The notes beneath the pieces are model-generated. The model saw nothing but the letters and a program-made list of their open reading frames with translations. It had not been told where the DNA came from and ran no database searches. This document shows positions 14,436-22,296 of a stretch of 25,098 nt of DNA, one piece after another. Numbering within the stretch: position 1 is the stretch's first letter; every line of letters starts with the position of its first letter. The stretch comes from Actinomycetota bacterium (lineage in GTDB: Bacteria; Actinomycetota; Actinomycetes; S36-B12). The stretch lies in the NCBI GenBank assembly GCA_009700485.1, contig WLLZ01000015.1, forward strand, positions 1 through 25,098. Reading direction: 5' to 3'. Made by a program: the position numbers and the translations under genes.

Positions 14436-15461
14436 GTGAGCGAATTGAACAGAGCTCCTGTGGTCACTATTGAAGGACTAGATCGCGACTTCACGTGCGA
14501 TAAAGGCGATCTAATTCTTCGGGCCGCGCTACGTGCGGGGCTTGGATTCCCATACGAGTGTGCTACTGGTTCCTGCGGGACCTGCAAGTACGAGCTTCTT
14601 GTGGGGCATGTGGAGGACACTTGGCCAGAAGCACCTGGGATTCGCCTTAGAGACCGTGAACACGGCAGGTACCTTGCATGCCAAAGTAAAGCCACCGGGC
14701 CTATTGTCATACGGGTTCGGCTCGATGAGAGATTACGACCTCCTATCCCGCCACGGCGATCCGTCGCAACTATCTCCGGACGGATCTATCAAGCACCCGG
14801 ATATTCGGAACTAAAGCTACAAATATCTGATGAGGGAGCCGAGTTCCTCCCAGGTCAATTCATACTTATTGAATTCCCCGGCCTAACGGGCGCTCGGGCC
14901 TACTCCATGTCTAACCAGCCTAATACCGACGGCGTCCTTCAGTTGCATGTCAAGGCTAAGCAAGAAGGAATAATGTCTAATTTGTTAGTTAGTGAAAGCC
15001 CGATTGGCACAAAACTCATTGTGGATGGACCTTACGGACATGCATTTGCGCGCCTCGAGGACTCACGGCCTGTGGTCTGTATTGCCGGTGGTTCTGGACT
15101 AGGCCCAATGCTGTCCGTAGCCGGTGCACTAGCTTTAACACCGCTTGCCTCACAGCGTTCGGTTGATTTCTTCTACGGAGTGCGAACGCCCGCAGAGGTT
15201 TGTGATCTTTCTGACCTACGTAAACAGGCAGAAGCATTCGGCCGCTGGGGGCTCCATGTTGCCGTGAGCGATAAACCAGATAATTCGTGGAATGGGCTGG
15301 TTGGCATGATAGACCAAATTGTGCAAGTTCACCTACCTATGCCTTGGTCGAACTCTTTGTTCTACATTGCCGGACCACCTCCCATGGTGGATGCCGTGGT
15401 TAGAGTTCTTTTAACATGCCAGGTTTCCCACGAGCAGTTGATTTTTGACCGGTTCTACTGA
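14436..15461 (+). CDS. Monooxygenase NADH reductase (TmoF-like, 2Fe-2S plus FAD)
   Basis: An electron-entry component of about 341 residues. An N-terminal plant-type ferredoxin domain carries Cys-x4-Cys-x2-Cys (CATGSCGTC) and the distal Cys in YLACQSK; a flavin domain with RAYSMSN and a nucleotide domain with GGSGLGPMLS, FFYGVR and IAGPPPMVDA follow, ending IFDRFY as TmoF does. The start is uncertain: TTG 14418, GTG 14436 and GTG 14460 are in frame and none has a strong Shine-Dalgarno sequence; 14436 is a compromise. Domain order is reversed relative to the reductase at 5698-6651 (ferredoxin domain first here, last there), so the two oxygenase systems have unrelated reductases. Confidence 0.9.
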   Translation: MSELNRAPVVTIEGLDRDFTCDKGDLILRAALRAGLGFPYECATGSCGTCKYELLVGHVEDTWPEAPGIRLRDREHGRYLACQSKATGPIVIRVRLDERLRPPIPPRRSVATISGRIYQAPGYSELKLQISDEGAEFLPGQFILIEFPGLTGARAYSMSNQPNTDGVLQLHVKAKQEGIMSNLLVSESPIGTKLIVDGPYGHAFARLEDSRPVVCIAGGSGLGPMLSVAGALALTPLASQRSVDFFYGVRTPAEVCDLSDLRKQAEAFGRWGLHVAVSDKPDNSWNGLVGMIDQIVQVHLPMPWSNSLFYIAGPPPMVDAVVRVLLTCQVSHEQLIFDRFY

Positions 15462-15472
15462 GTGAGGAAGTA

Positions 15473-15808
15473 ATGACATTTCTGAGGGTGTGCAGTTTCG
15501 ATGACCTCTGGGAGGGTGAAATGAAAGTGTTCACCGTCGACGGAATCGAGGTATTGCTCGTGCATCTTAAGGGGGGACATGTAACTGCCACTCAAGTAGT
15601 GTGCCCACACCAGAATGTTGAGTTGGTTGAGGGGACGCTCGAGGGCGATATTCTCACCTGTCGCATGCACCTGTGGCAGTTCAATGCTCGAACATGCACA
15701 GGCCACAACCCGACTCATACCCAGATCGCCTCTTACCCTACGCAAATACAAGGTGATGAGATCTTCGTAGATGTGAACGGGGATGTTCCCAAGTTCGCGA
15801 CCCCATAG
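15473..15808 (+). CDS. Monooxygenase Rieske ferredoxin (TmoC-like)
   Basis: A 111-residue Rieske ferredoxin shuttling electrons from the TmoF-like reductase to the diiron hydroxylase. The start MTFLRVCSFDDLWEGEM corresponds to the TmoC start; ligands are Cys-x-His in VVCPHQNVEL and Cys-x-x-His in LTCRMHLWQFN, followed by the YPTQIQGDEIFVD strand. ATG 15473 follows GAGG (15464-15467), 11 bp after the reductase stop. In tmo-type operons this gene usually stands third, before the effector; here it has moved to the end of the monooxygenase set. Confidence 0.93.
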   Translation: MTFLRVCSFDDLWEGEMKVFTVDGIEVLLVHLKGGHVTATQVVCPHQNVELVEGTLEGDILTCRMHLWQFNARTCTGHNPTHTQIASYPTQIQGDEIFVDVNGDVPKFATP

Positions 15809-15819
15809 GAAGGCCAATT

Positions 15820-16851
15820 GTGAAGTTTGCAATCTCATTTAGCAACATCGCTCCCCCCGAGGGCAACCTATCTTGGGCTCAGATGGCACAGGACATGGTT
15901 AGTCTGGCGCCAGAAATCGAGGAAATGGGGTTCGATGGGATCCACGTTCTTGAACATCACTTTCAACGCGACGGCTGGAACCCATCGCCACTGCTTGCCT
16001 TGGCAGCCATTTCCTCAGTAACCAAGCGCATTCGCTTAGCCACGGACATATTGCTCGCAACTTTATACAACCCGGTAAAACTCGCCGAGGACACGGCGGT
16101 TCTGGACAATCTATGCGGAGGTCGTCTTACCCTAGGACTCGCGCCTGGATACGTTACTGAAGAGTTTGCTGGCCTCATGGTGCCTTATGAGAGCAGGGCA
16201 CGTCGTTTCGAGGAGGTAGTCAATATTTTGCAATTGGCATGGACTCAGGAGGTATTCGACTACGAGGGAGAGTTCTTCACGATACCTGAGACACGACTGA
16301 CACCGAAGCCACTGCAATCCCCGCATCCCCCGCTGTGGTACGGAGTATCTGGCCCGCGCATGATGATGAGGGCTGCTCTACGAGGGGCGCTCCTTGTCGG
16401 GTCCCCTCGACACACCCTTTCAGAACTCGTTGAGCACTTTAGGCATTATCAGGAAGCTTGCGTCGCGACGGGCTTTGTTCCCACGGAGCGACCCATCGGC
16501 CGCGGGGTGTTCATCGCTCCAACGTCTCGGGAGGCAGTTGACGCAGCCGCTCCGGGAGTGACACACCTATTTCGTGAATTGTATGGACGTAAATCCGCGG
16601 CTGGTGAGAGAGTTTTGACTGCGGATGACGGCTCGATGATAAGCGACTCTGCTTCGGTAGATTTCGAAACCTTCAGGCAGCGTTACATCATCGGGACTCC
16701 TAGCGAGGCTATTGAGCGCATCATCCAGTTGCGCGAAGAGGTAGGGATGACCGAAATTGTTGCCTGGACTCAATTACCGTTTGTAACACGAGAACAGACG
16801 TTGCAATCTGCTCGGCTAATGGCAGAGAAAGTAATTCCAGCCTTCCGGTAG
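15820..16851 (+). CDS. LLM-class (luciferase-like) flavin-dependent oxidoreductase
   Basis: A 343-residue TIM-barrel protein of the bacterial luciferase-like family, which uses reduced flavin or F420. Family features are GFDGIHVLEHHFQRDGW near residue 40, AAISSVTKRIRLATDILL, the GRLTLGLAPGY segment, RRFEEVVNILQLAW, and the final GTPSEAIERI region. GTG 15820 follows AGGAAGG (15807-15813), 11 bp after the Rieske gene, so it belongs to the operon. It may oxidise the monooxygenase product further, for example as a dehydrogenase or monooxygenase on an aldehyde or phenol; this is inferred from position. It is the last intact gene of the operon. Confidence 0.88.
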   Translation: MKFAISFSNIAPPEGNLSWAQMAQDMVSLAPEIEEMGFDGIHVLEHHFQRDGWNPSPLLALAAISSVTKRIRLATDILLATLYNPVKLAEDTAVLDNLCGGRLTLGLAPGYVTEEFAGLMVPYESRARRFEEVVNILQLAWTQEVFDYEGEFFTIPETRLTPKPLQSPHPPLWYGVSGPRMMMRAALRGALLVGSPRHTLSELVEHFRHYQEACVATGFVPTERPIGRGVFIAPTSREAVDAAAPGVTHLFRELYGRKSAAGERVLTADDGSMISDSASVDFETFRQRYIIGTPSEAIERIIQLREEVGMTEIVAWTQLPFVTREQTLQSARLMAEKVIPAFR

Positions 16852-16976
16852 ATCTAAGGAGAGAATTGCGGCCAAAGGCGTCCTTCCCACAGATCAGCCT
16901 GCCACAACTCACCTAAATAACGCCCACTTTCAGGGGTCATATCAACCGATTTCGAGAGCCCGCGCCAGCGAACATG
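16852..16976. other. Truncated operon tail with orphan ribosome-binding site
   Basis: Five bases after the luciferase-like stop comes AAGGAGA (16856-16862), a strong Shine-Dalgarno sequence. The possible start after it, TTG at 16866, yields only 16 codons before a stop. The sequence then runs into minus-strand Fic remnants. The simplest reading is that a further operon gene once began here and was lost at the junction. Confidence 0.45.
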
Positions 16977-17221
16977 GTCGAAGCCGGCTCGCAGTGCGGA
17001 CCTGTAGCGCAGAGCTTCCTTGGTCGCGGGATCGGCTTGCGCGTCATCCTCGGAATGAGGGAACAGCGCATCGGTTGTGGTGACGATGTTCTCGATCTCT
17101 GAGCTCGCCTGAGCTTTAACACTGCATGCGTCTCGAGTCGATCCGTGTCCGGCGGGGCCGGCAACTCGTTGTACGTGACATCCCCACGCCACCCCACGGT
17201 CATGGAGAGACCCTGATACAC
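16977..17221 (-). pseudogene. Remnant of a Fic-family protein N-terminus, frameshifted and deleted
   Basis: In one minus-strand frame the start MYQGLSMTVGWRGDVTYNEL continues through PPDTDRLETHAVLK, as Fic/DOC N-terminal domains do. The homology then resumes in another frame from 17111 with SSEIENIVTTTDALF and DDAQADPATKEALRYR. The intervening stretch with the usual IPNQ and LLEA motifs is missing and the catalytic HPFxxGNGR motif is absent, so the gene is dead. Sequence after about 16977 is not recognisably Fic. Confidence 0.75.
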
Positions 17222-17753
17222 CTAATGCCAATATATAAAGAACTCCTTGCTTTCTTTCTAAATCAATAGATCGTGGCTATTTTCTTGCCATGTCCTCGAC
17301 ACGGCGCCCCCGGCGACCAAGTGAACTTGCGAGGTACCGACACCAACGAAACCGTTGAACAGGGTGACGACACTGGACCACGACCACATGGAGTTGTCGC
17401 CCGCAGCCACGTGCACGAGCGGACGCGCGCGGCGCAGCGCGCACCACGTTAATAGACCGCCAAAAACCCCTGCGGGGAGACAACACAATGCTGCGACCAC
17501 CCAGTTACGTGCACCGCAACATCCCTTCACAAATAGCCACTTTTGCACCCCCATTGCGCACTTTCGCTACAACGCTCGCGGGCTACGTGAGGACCGTGGC
17601 CAGGGCTTGCGAGACCATCAACGGCTTTCGTGGCATCGAGCGACACCCAGACACACTGTGAGCGACACGGACGGGGGCGACAGAATGGGTGGAGTTCAAG
17701 CGCCGATACGTCAGTCCCGGCTGCAAGCACCTACGCACCATCGGTGCACGCGA
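17222..17753. other. Unassigned stretch between remnants
   Basis: About 530 bp. Overlapping open frames occur on both strands, but none has a convincing start with ribosome-binding site or a recognised domain. A 58-codon plus-strand frame (17488-17661) and a 98-codon minus-strand frame (17258-17554) were considered and not accepted. Given the decayed genes on both sides, it is probably debris of former mobile or cargo DNA. Confidence 0.5.
17462..17477 (-). terminator. Weak terminator-like hairpin
   Basis: On the minus strand a CCCC-GCA-GGGG hairpin is followed by TTTTT. The 4-bp stem is short. It lies about 280 bp downstream of the minus-strand thioredoxin-like gene and could stop its transcript. 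Confidence 0.25.
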
Positions 17754-18071
17754 TCAAGCAGCCGACTCGATTGCGTGCACCAGCTGATCGATGGTCGGCG
17801 ATCCCACTAGTCCATCTGGGGTGGTGAACAGCCGACAGTACAAGCCGACCGGCGATGCAGAGACGATGAACGGATCGCGACCGTTGACGAGAATGGTGGG
17901 CGAGCCGCGGAAGCCAGCGGCCGCCGCCTTCTCCGGTGTGTCCACGAGTTCGTGGGCTACGTCGGTCGCAGTGAGCCCAAGTTGGCTCAACGCCGCACGC
18001 ACGCGCTCATCGGCCAACTCCCAGTTGGGGCAGCCGTCGAAATACTGCACAACGATGTCCACTGTGGGCAC
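17754..18071 (-). CDS. Small thioredoxin-fold protein, single-cysteine (CPNW) type
   Basis: About 105 residues forming one compact domain: strand IVVQYFDGCPNW, helix ELADERVRAALSQLG, strand, then GFRGSPTILVNGRDPF with the cis-proline typical of thioredoxin folds, and a C-terminal GSPTIDQLVHAIE helix. It resembles small actinobacterial thioredoxin-family proteins, some annotated as alkylmercury-lyase-like. The motif has one Cys instead of CxxC, and a second Cys in GLYCRLF. GTG 18071 is the preferred start; GTG 18062 and ATG 18110 are alternatives, and none has a strong Shine-Dalgarno sequence. The frame reads open into an IS6 remnant upstream, so the native promoter may have been lost. Confidence 0.65.
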   Translation of the reverse strand: MPTVDIVVQYFDGCPNWELADERVRAALSQLGLTATDVAHELVDTPEKAAAAGFRGSPTILVNGRDPFIVSASPVGLYCRLFTTPDGLVGSPTIDQLVHAIESAA

Positions 18072-18125
18072 ACTACGCGCAAGATGTCGGCAGCGGTCAA
18101 GAGGTCGCATCTTGGGCCGCGCAAG

Positions 18126-18233
18126 AGGTGCGTCGAATGCGGTCGCCAGGCGGTACACCAGGACGGTCTCGACCCCGAGTTCGTAGTGGCCACGCCTGAG
18201 GTTCTGGATGAAAGCGTGCCCCTGTACCTCTCT
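18126..18233 (-). pseudogene. IS6-family transposase C-terminal remnant
   Basis: The minus-strand frame reads REVQGHAFIQNLRRGHYEL and, after a short gap, ATAFDAPLA. This is the conserved C-terminal block of IS6-group DDE transposases (usually xxGHAFxQNLRRGHYEL followed by a final AFDEL-type helix). The catalytic DDE residues and everything upstream are missing. It sits beside copy 2 of the 72-bp repeat and marks the right border of the imported segment. Confidence 0.7.
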
Positions 18234-18251
18234 CGCTATTGCAAGCCTATT

Positions 18252-18323
18252 GCACGACTTCAGAGCCTGGGTTCCACGCAAATCCGAGCGACCGCTAGTT
18301 CGTGAATTGGGTCTTGAGGCGGG
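18252..18323 (+). repeat. 72-bp direct repeat, copy 2 (right border of monooxygenase segment)
   Basis: Same orientation and length as 10018-10089, ungapped, with five mismatches counted by eye. The minus-strand reading RLKTQFTN-stop parallels RLKTKSAN-stop in copy 1. The two copies bracket about 8.2 kb holding the whole diiron monooxygenase operon. Confidence 0.85.
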
Positions 18324-18355
18324 AGCAAGAACCGTCGGCCGGGATCTCGTCCCTG

Positions 18356-18503
18356 GTGCACAATCCTTCGGTCCTGATCCTCGACGAGGCCACGAGCGCA
18401 CTCGACAATGCAAGTCAGGCTGTCTTGACGCAGGCAATGCAGGCCCTTAACCAGAATCGTGATTGCTGAGGCGGTGACACTTGAAAGGATTCGGAAGAAC
18501 TAA
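18356..18503 (+). pseudogene. ABC transporter ATPase scrap (Walker B region)
   Basis: The frame reads LVHNPSVLILDEATSALDN and then ASQAVLTQAMQALNQN, clearly a Walker B/D-loop region of an export ABC protein like the one ending at 2392. After a one-base shift near 18461 it continues IAEAVTLERIRKN, resembling the H-loop region with its histidine lost. Walker A and the signature motif are absent; the sequence before it is repeat copy 2 with a short linker. It ends exactly at the convergent permease stop. Confidence 0.8.
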
Positions 18504-19393
18504 CTGGTGATGTCCTTGCGATCGAATCTAAGTGTCGCTATGAGCACGAAGATACCGAAGAGCACCAGGCTGTAGGCGGTGCCCTTCGCCATGGTCTCCC
18601 AGTCAACCGAGGAGCCCAGCGCACCCACCCAAGCGTTGGCGTACTCGCCCGGCAAGAAGTTACGCACCGAGCCGAGAGCTTCGATCGCATCGAGAATGTT
18701 GAGCACGATGATGATGACTACCGCTGCTCCGACAGCGCCGAGCGGAACGTCGGTTAGCACGCTCATTAAGAAGCCGAGCCCTGCGGGAATCAGCAGCACG
18801 ATCATTATGTAGCCGGCAACTATTGCCAGTCTTACCCAAGATTCGGTGACGTCGAAAGATGCTCCGAGTGGACTAACTAGCGGGGTAGTCCCGAACGCGA
18901 GGGCGCCGATGATCCACGAGGCCCCGACCAAGATGAGGAGGGTGATGGCGGTGAGCAACAGGCCGACGAGTGCCTTTGCCCGCAGCAGCCTTCGCCTCGG
19001 AACAGGTGCCGCGAGGAGGTAGCGAAGGGTCGACCACGAGGCCTCACTGGCGACACTGTCGCCGAGAAACATTGCCGCGATGATGGTGAGCAGGAAGCCT
19101 GCTCCGAAGAACAGCATGGTGAGGCTGAAGTTCCACGCACCTGCAGTGGCGAGACCAACGAGATCGAGTTCGCCCCCACCAAAGCCTCCGCCGTTACCCG
19201 ATGAGGAGGAAGGACCGAGCTTTACCGCGGCGACAACGATGAGCGGGAGCACGACTCCGACGGCGAAGGCGATGATCGTCCGTCGCCTGCGCAGTTGTCG
19301 CACGAACTCAACGCGCACGGTCAGCGTTTTGCCGCGGTCGTAGAAAGACGGAGTAGGCGCTTCGGCCAGATCAGTCGGCATGCTCTCGCTCAT
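18500..19393 (-). CDS. ABC-2-type transporter permease
   Basis: A 297-residue membrane protein with a cytoplasmic N-terminus of about 38 residues and six predicted helices (for example TIIAFAVGVVLPLIVVAAV, FGAGFLLTIIAAMFLG, AAVVIIIVLNILDAI). The loop GDSVASEASWSTLRYLL after the second helix is typical of ABC-2 permeases working with drug- or lipid-export ATPases. Its ATG overlaps the stop of the upstream hydrolase-ATPase gene as ATGA, so the ATPase domain of that fusion is its partner. The substrate is unknown. Confidence 0.9.
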   Translation of the reverse strand: MSESMPTDLAEAPTPSFYDRGKTLTVRVEFVRQLRRRRTIIAFAVGVVLPLIVVAAVKLGPSSSSGNGGGFGGGELDLVGLATAGAWNFSLTMLFFGAGFLLTIIAAMFLGDSVASEASWSTLRYLLAAPVPRRRLLRAKALVGLLLTAITLLILVGASWIIGALAFGTTPLVSPLGASFDVTESWVRLAIVAGYIMIVLLIPAGLGFLMSVLTDVPLGAVGAAVVIIIVLNILDAIEALGSVRNFLPGEYANAWVGALGSSVDWETMAKGTAYSLVLFGIFVLIATLRFDRKDITS

Positions 19394-21972
19394 GTCACTA
19401 CCTCGTGTCCTTCTCCGACCAGATCCAAGAACACGTCCTCGAGCCGGCGGCCGTGATGCTCGCGGAGGAGTGCTTCGACACTGCCCTGAGCGATGACCTT
19501 GCCCGCACCCATCACGACGACGTGGCTGCAGGTTTGCTCCACCTCACTGAGTAGATGCGATGACACGATCACTGTGCGGCCACCTTGTGTGTATGCCTGC
19601 ATGACCTCACGCATCTCCTTAATTTGGGGCGGATCAAGGCCATTGGTCGGTTCATCGAGAAGCAGCAGTTCTGGCATGCCGAGCATTGCTTGGGCAATGC
19701 CGACGCGCTGACGCATCCCTTGACTGTAAGTGCGCACTCGGCGGTCGATAGCCGAACCCAGCCCGGCGATTTCGAGTACCTCCTTAATACGTGAATCACC
19801 TATACGCCCCGATGCCCGCCAGAAGAGATCGAGGTTCTGGCGCCCGGTTAGGTGCGGAAGGACTCCGGGGCCCTCGATGAAGCACCCGATTCGAGAGAGC
19901 ACCGGGGAGCCTGGGCGGATGAGTTCGCCGAAGGCATGAACCTCTCCGGCGGTGGGCGAGATGAGGCCCATCATCATGCGCATTGTCGTGCTTTTGCCGG
20001 CTCCATTTGGCCCGAGGAGCCCAAGGACAATCCCCGCGGGCACGGTGAAGTCGACGCCGTCGACGGCTCGCACGCCACCGGGGTACTCCTTTACTAGTCC
20101 GGTGACCACTACCGGGTGAGGTGAATATCCCAGGGGCTCGTCAGCCGGTAGTTGTCGGCGTGGGCGAGTCAGGAGTAAGGCCAGCGCGACGATGAAGAGG
20201 AATGCCACGCCAAGCAGAGGCCAGGCCCACAAGGGCCACGACGAACTGGTCGGCGTTCCGGCAACCGAGGGCACGATGACAAAATCATCGGCGAGTGAGA
20301 CGGAGTAGACGGCGGGGCCCGCCGGGAGTCGGTACGCCTGGTCGGTCGTGGTCACGGTCAGTGCGAGTCGTGATCCGGGAGGAACCTCGGTGACTATCGC
20401 TGGCAGTTCCAGGTCCAGGAAGATCGGCTCGGTTCCCAGAATGTCGAGACGGATGGGTGCGACGAGACCGGCGGGAAGCCTTGAGCGCCCTTGATCGTCA
20501 ACTATGCGCAGCGCCGCAAAAACGGTGGCTCCGTTAACCGGGCGGTCACTCGAGATTTCGATTCGTGCGCGGGCTGCTCCTGCGATGCTCAGCGTTGATT
20601 CGAGGGCATCGGAGATGAAGGTCGCGGTCTGCTGCTCGACTCCGCGCCCAACAGTGCCGCTGACCTGGCTCAGGAGTGAGGCGATACCACCGAGACCGGG
20701 AACGGAGGAGATAGAAGAAGGGATGCCCCCGGCCGGTGCCAGGATCTGCTGCGTGGGCCCGGTGAGGGCTACCGAGGTCTTTGAAGTTCCGCCGAGACCG
20801 GGATAAGTAGGTGAGCTAAGCACATCGAATGTGCCCGCCGCGCGGTCGCTCAGTGCGGAGCCCGCGGTAACCGAGTACAGGAAAGTGTCGGCTACGGGTG
20901 CGCCCTCGGCAAGGTGCGCGGTGAACCAGTTGCGTGTTAGTTCGCGAAGTTGCACGCTGACTGCATCGGGGGAGGCCAGCCCACCATCGTGGCCGCCGGC
21001 ATGCCACGCAACCTTCACCGGGGTATTTGGATGTGCATCGAGAATCTGTGTTGCATTGGCGTTGGCCTGAGAGATCGGGAATAAGGAGTCGGCCTGACCA
21101 GCGCCAATGAGCGTTGGCGCCGTGATCTGGTTAGTGATACTCACCGGTGACGAGGCTCGCATGAGCTCGGCGCCGGCAGCGTCGATGGTTCCGCTCACCG
21201 CCGCTCGCGTATAGGCCTCACACCAGGCCGGAGTGAAGCGACCGCACTCGGTTACGGGAGTTCCGGGTGCTGATTGCCCGGCGCTGAAGAACAGCCCAGA
21301 CCAAAGTGACTTGAACGCACCCTGCATGTCTTCACCCGTGGCCTCGTCGCTGATCCGCGATTGGCCGAAGAGGGATTCCTCCAGGCTGTTCCAGGTGATG
21401 TCTGCTGCTATCGCATCGACGCGGGGGTCGTATCCCGCGCTCATCAATGCCAGGGCTCCGCCGTACGAACCGCCGGCGATGCCGATGCGCGGATCACCGG
21501 GCCCATCTGAGATTACTTCCGTGCGAGTAGACAGGTAATCGATCAAGTGCGAGGCATCGGCCACTTCGAACTGCGGTGCGTTCATCGAGATCAGGCCGGT
21601 CGAAAGGCCGAAGCCGCGTGCCGAATAGGCGAGCACGACGAAGCCAGCTTCCGCGAGTGACTCAGCCTCTGCACTCACCGACGTTTTGTCGCCTCCGAAG
21701 CCGTGGGCGAGGAGTATCGCGGGCACATCATTCTTTGCACCGCTCGCGGCATCGGTATCTCGTGGGGGAGGGAGGTAGAGGTCGGCATCAAGTTGCACCG
21801 GTGTCGGGTCAGTGGCGGAGGCTGGCGCTCCATTGAGAATTAGCGACTCCGGAGCGATAGTTGTGTCGGAGAGGCGAAAAGCCAGCACGGAGGCGACGGC
21901 GACAGAAAGTACACCGAAAGCAACCACGACAAAAATGGCGGTGCGAAGGCGCCTCCTTGATCCTGTGGCCAT
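19390..21972 (-). CDS. Fusion of secreted-type S15-like alpha/beta hydrolase and ABC ATPase
   Basis: An 860-residue fusion. Residues 11-33 are a signal anchor. Residues about 55-350 are an alpha/beta hydrolase of the X-Pro dipeptidyl-peptidase (S15) type with HGFGG, nucleophile Ser169 in GGSYGG, Asp295 (GQADSLFP) and His328 (HAGGHDGG). Residues about 390-570 resemble the beta-sandwich C-domain of that family. A second helix lies near 582-602. The C-terminal 230 residues are a cytoplasmic ATPase: Walker A GPNGAGKST, signature YSQGMRQR, Walker B LLLLDEPTNGLDP, H-loop SSHLLSE. The topology puts the hydrolase outside and the ATPase inside. ATG 21972 has AAGG upstream. With the coupled permease it forms an exporter with a built-in extracellular hydrolase. 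Confidence 0.88.
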   Translation of the reverse strand: MATGSRRRLRTAIFVVVAFGVLSVAVASVLAFRLSDTTIAPESLILNGAPASATDPTPVQLDADLYLPPPRDTDAASGAKNDVPAILLAHGFGGDKTSVSAEAESLAEAGFVVLAYSARGFGLSTGLISMNAPQFEVADASHLIDYLSTRTEVISDGPGDPRIGIAGGSYGGALALMSAGYDPRVDAIAADITWNSLEESLFGQSRISDEATGEDMQGAFKSLWSGLFFSAGQSAPGTPVTECGRFTPAWCEAYTRAAVSGTIDAAGAELMRASSPVSITNQITAPTLIGAGQADSLFPISQANANATQILDAHPNTPVKVAWHAGGHDGGLASPDAVSVQLRELTRNWFTAHLAEGAPVADTFLYSVTAGSALSDRAAGTFDVLSSPTYPGLGGTSKTSVALTGPTQQILAPAGGIPSSISSVPGLGGIASLLSQVSGTVGRGVEQQTATFISDALESTLSIAGAARARIEISSDRPVNGATVFAALRIVDDQGRSRLPAGLVAPIRLDILGTEPIFLDLELPAIVTEVPPGSRLALTVTTTDQAYRLPAGPAVYSVSLADDFVIVPSVAGTPTSSSWPLWAWPLLGVAFLFIVALALLLTRPRRQLPADEPLGYSPHPVVVTGLVKEYPGGVRAVDGVDFTVPAGIVLGLLGPNGAGKSTTMRMMMGLISPTAGEVHAFGELIRPGSPVLSRIGCFIEGPGVLPHLTGRQNLDLFWRASGRIGDSRIKEVLEIAGLGSAIDRRVRTYSQGMRQRVGIAQAMLGMPELLLLDEPTNGLDPPQIKEMREVMQAYTQGGRTVIVSSHLLSEVEQTCSHVVVMGAGKVIAQGSVEALLREHHGRRLEDVFLDLVGEGHEVVT

Positions 21973-22296
21973 GCCTTCACCTTATGTCGCGAATTGACCT
22001 CCTGCAGTTCTTGGCAGGACAACCCACTTAGTGGGCCGACGACCCAGAGCCGGACGGCGTTCGGGGAGCGCGGGGTTTGCTTTGAAGGCAGGAACTCTCG
22101 CCCGACCAGCGGCGCTACTTCGTGTCTTACCAATCGGTGCAACCCGCTACCGGGCGCCTCCCACCCAGATCGTGGCTAAAACGGTGCTTGTGTCAGTGGC
22201 CTACGCCTCCCTTCCGGATGCGGGATATGCGTAATTCCCGAATACTGGAGGGGTCTCCGAATTCGCATCAGTTTCTACAATTGGCAAGGTTGAGTA
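21973..22296. promoter_or_regulatory. Divergent control region between hydrolase-ABC genes and two-component genes
   Basis: This 324-bp spacer must hold promoters for both directions. Two short dyads are visible: TCCTGC (22000-22005) with GCAGGA (22014-22019), close to the hydrolase-ABC start, and CGGGA (22221-22225) with TCCCG (22236-22240), upstream of the response regulator. Either could be the binding site of the LuxR-type regulator. I see no clear consensus promoter boxes and no convincing gene. Confidence 0.4.

Noticed and set aside
10588..16851. Propane or methane monooxygenase identity for the diiron operon
   Set aside because: The presence of a Rieske ferredoxin, a TmoB-like gamma subunit and near-collinearity with TmoA place it with the four-component aromatic/alkene group.
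17258..17554. 98-codon minus-strand open frame with a hydrophobic N-terminal half
   Set aside because: No ribosome-binding site and no recognisable family; it lies in a decayed region with competing frames on the other strand.
17488..17661. 58-codon plus-strand frame starting MLRPPSYVHRN
   Set aside because: Lacks a ribosome-binding site, conserved motif or supporting neighbour; chance openness in GC-rich DNA is the simpler explanation.
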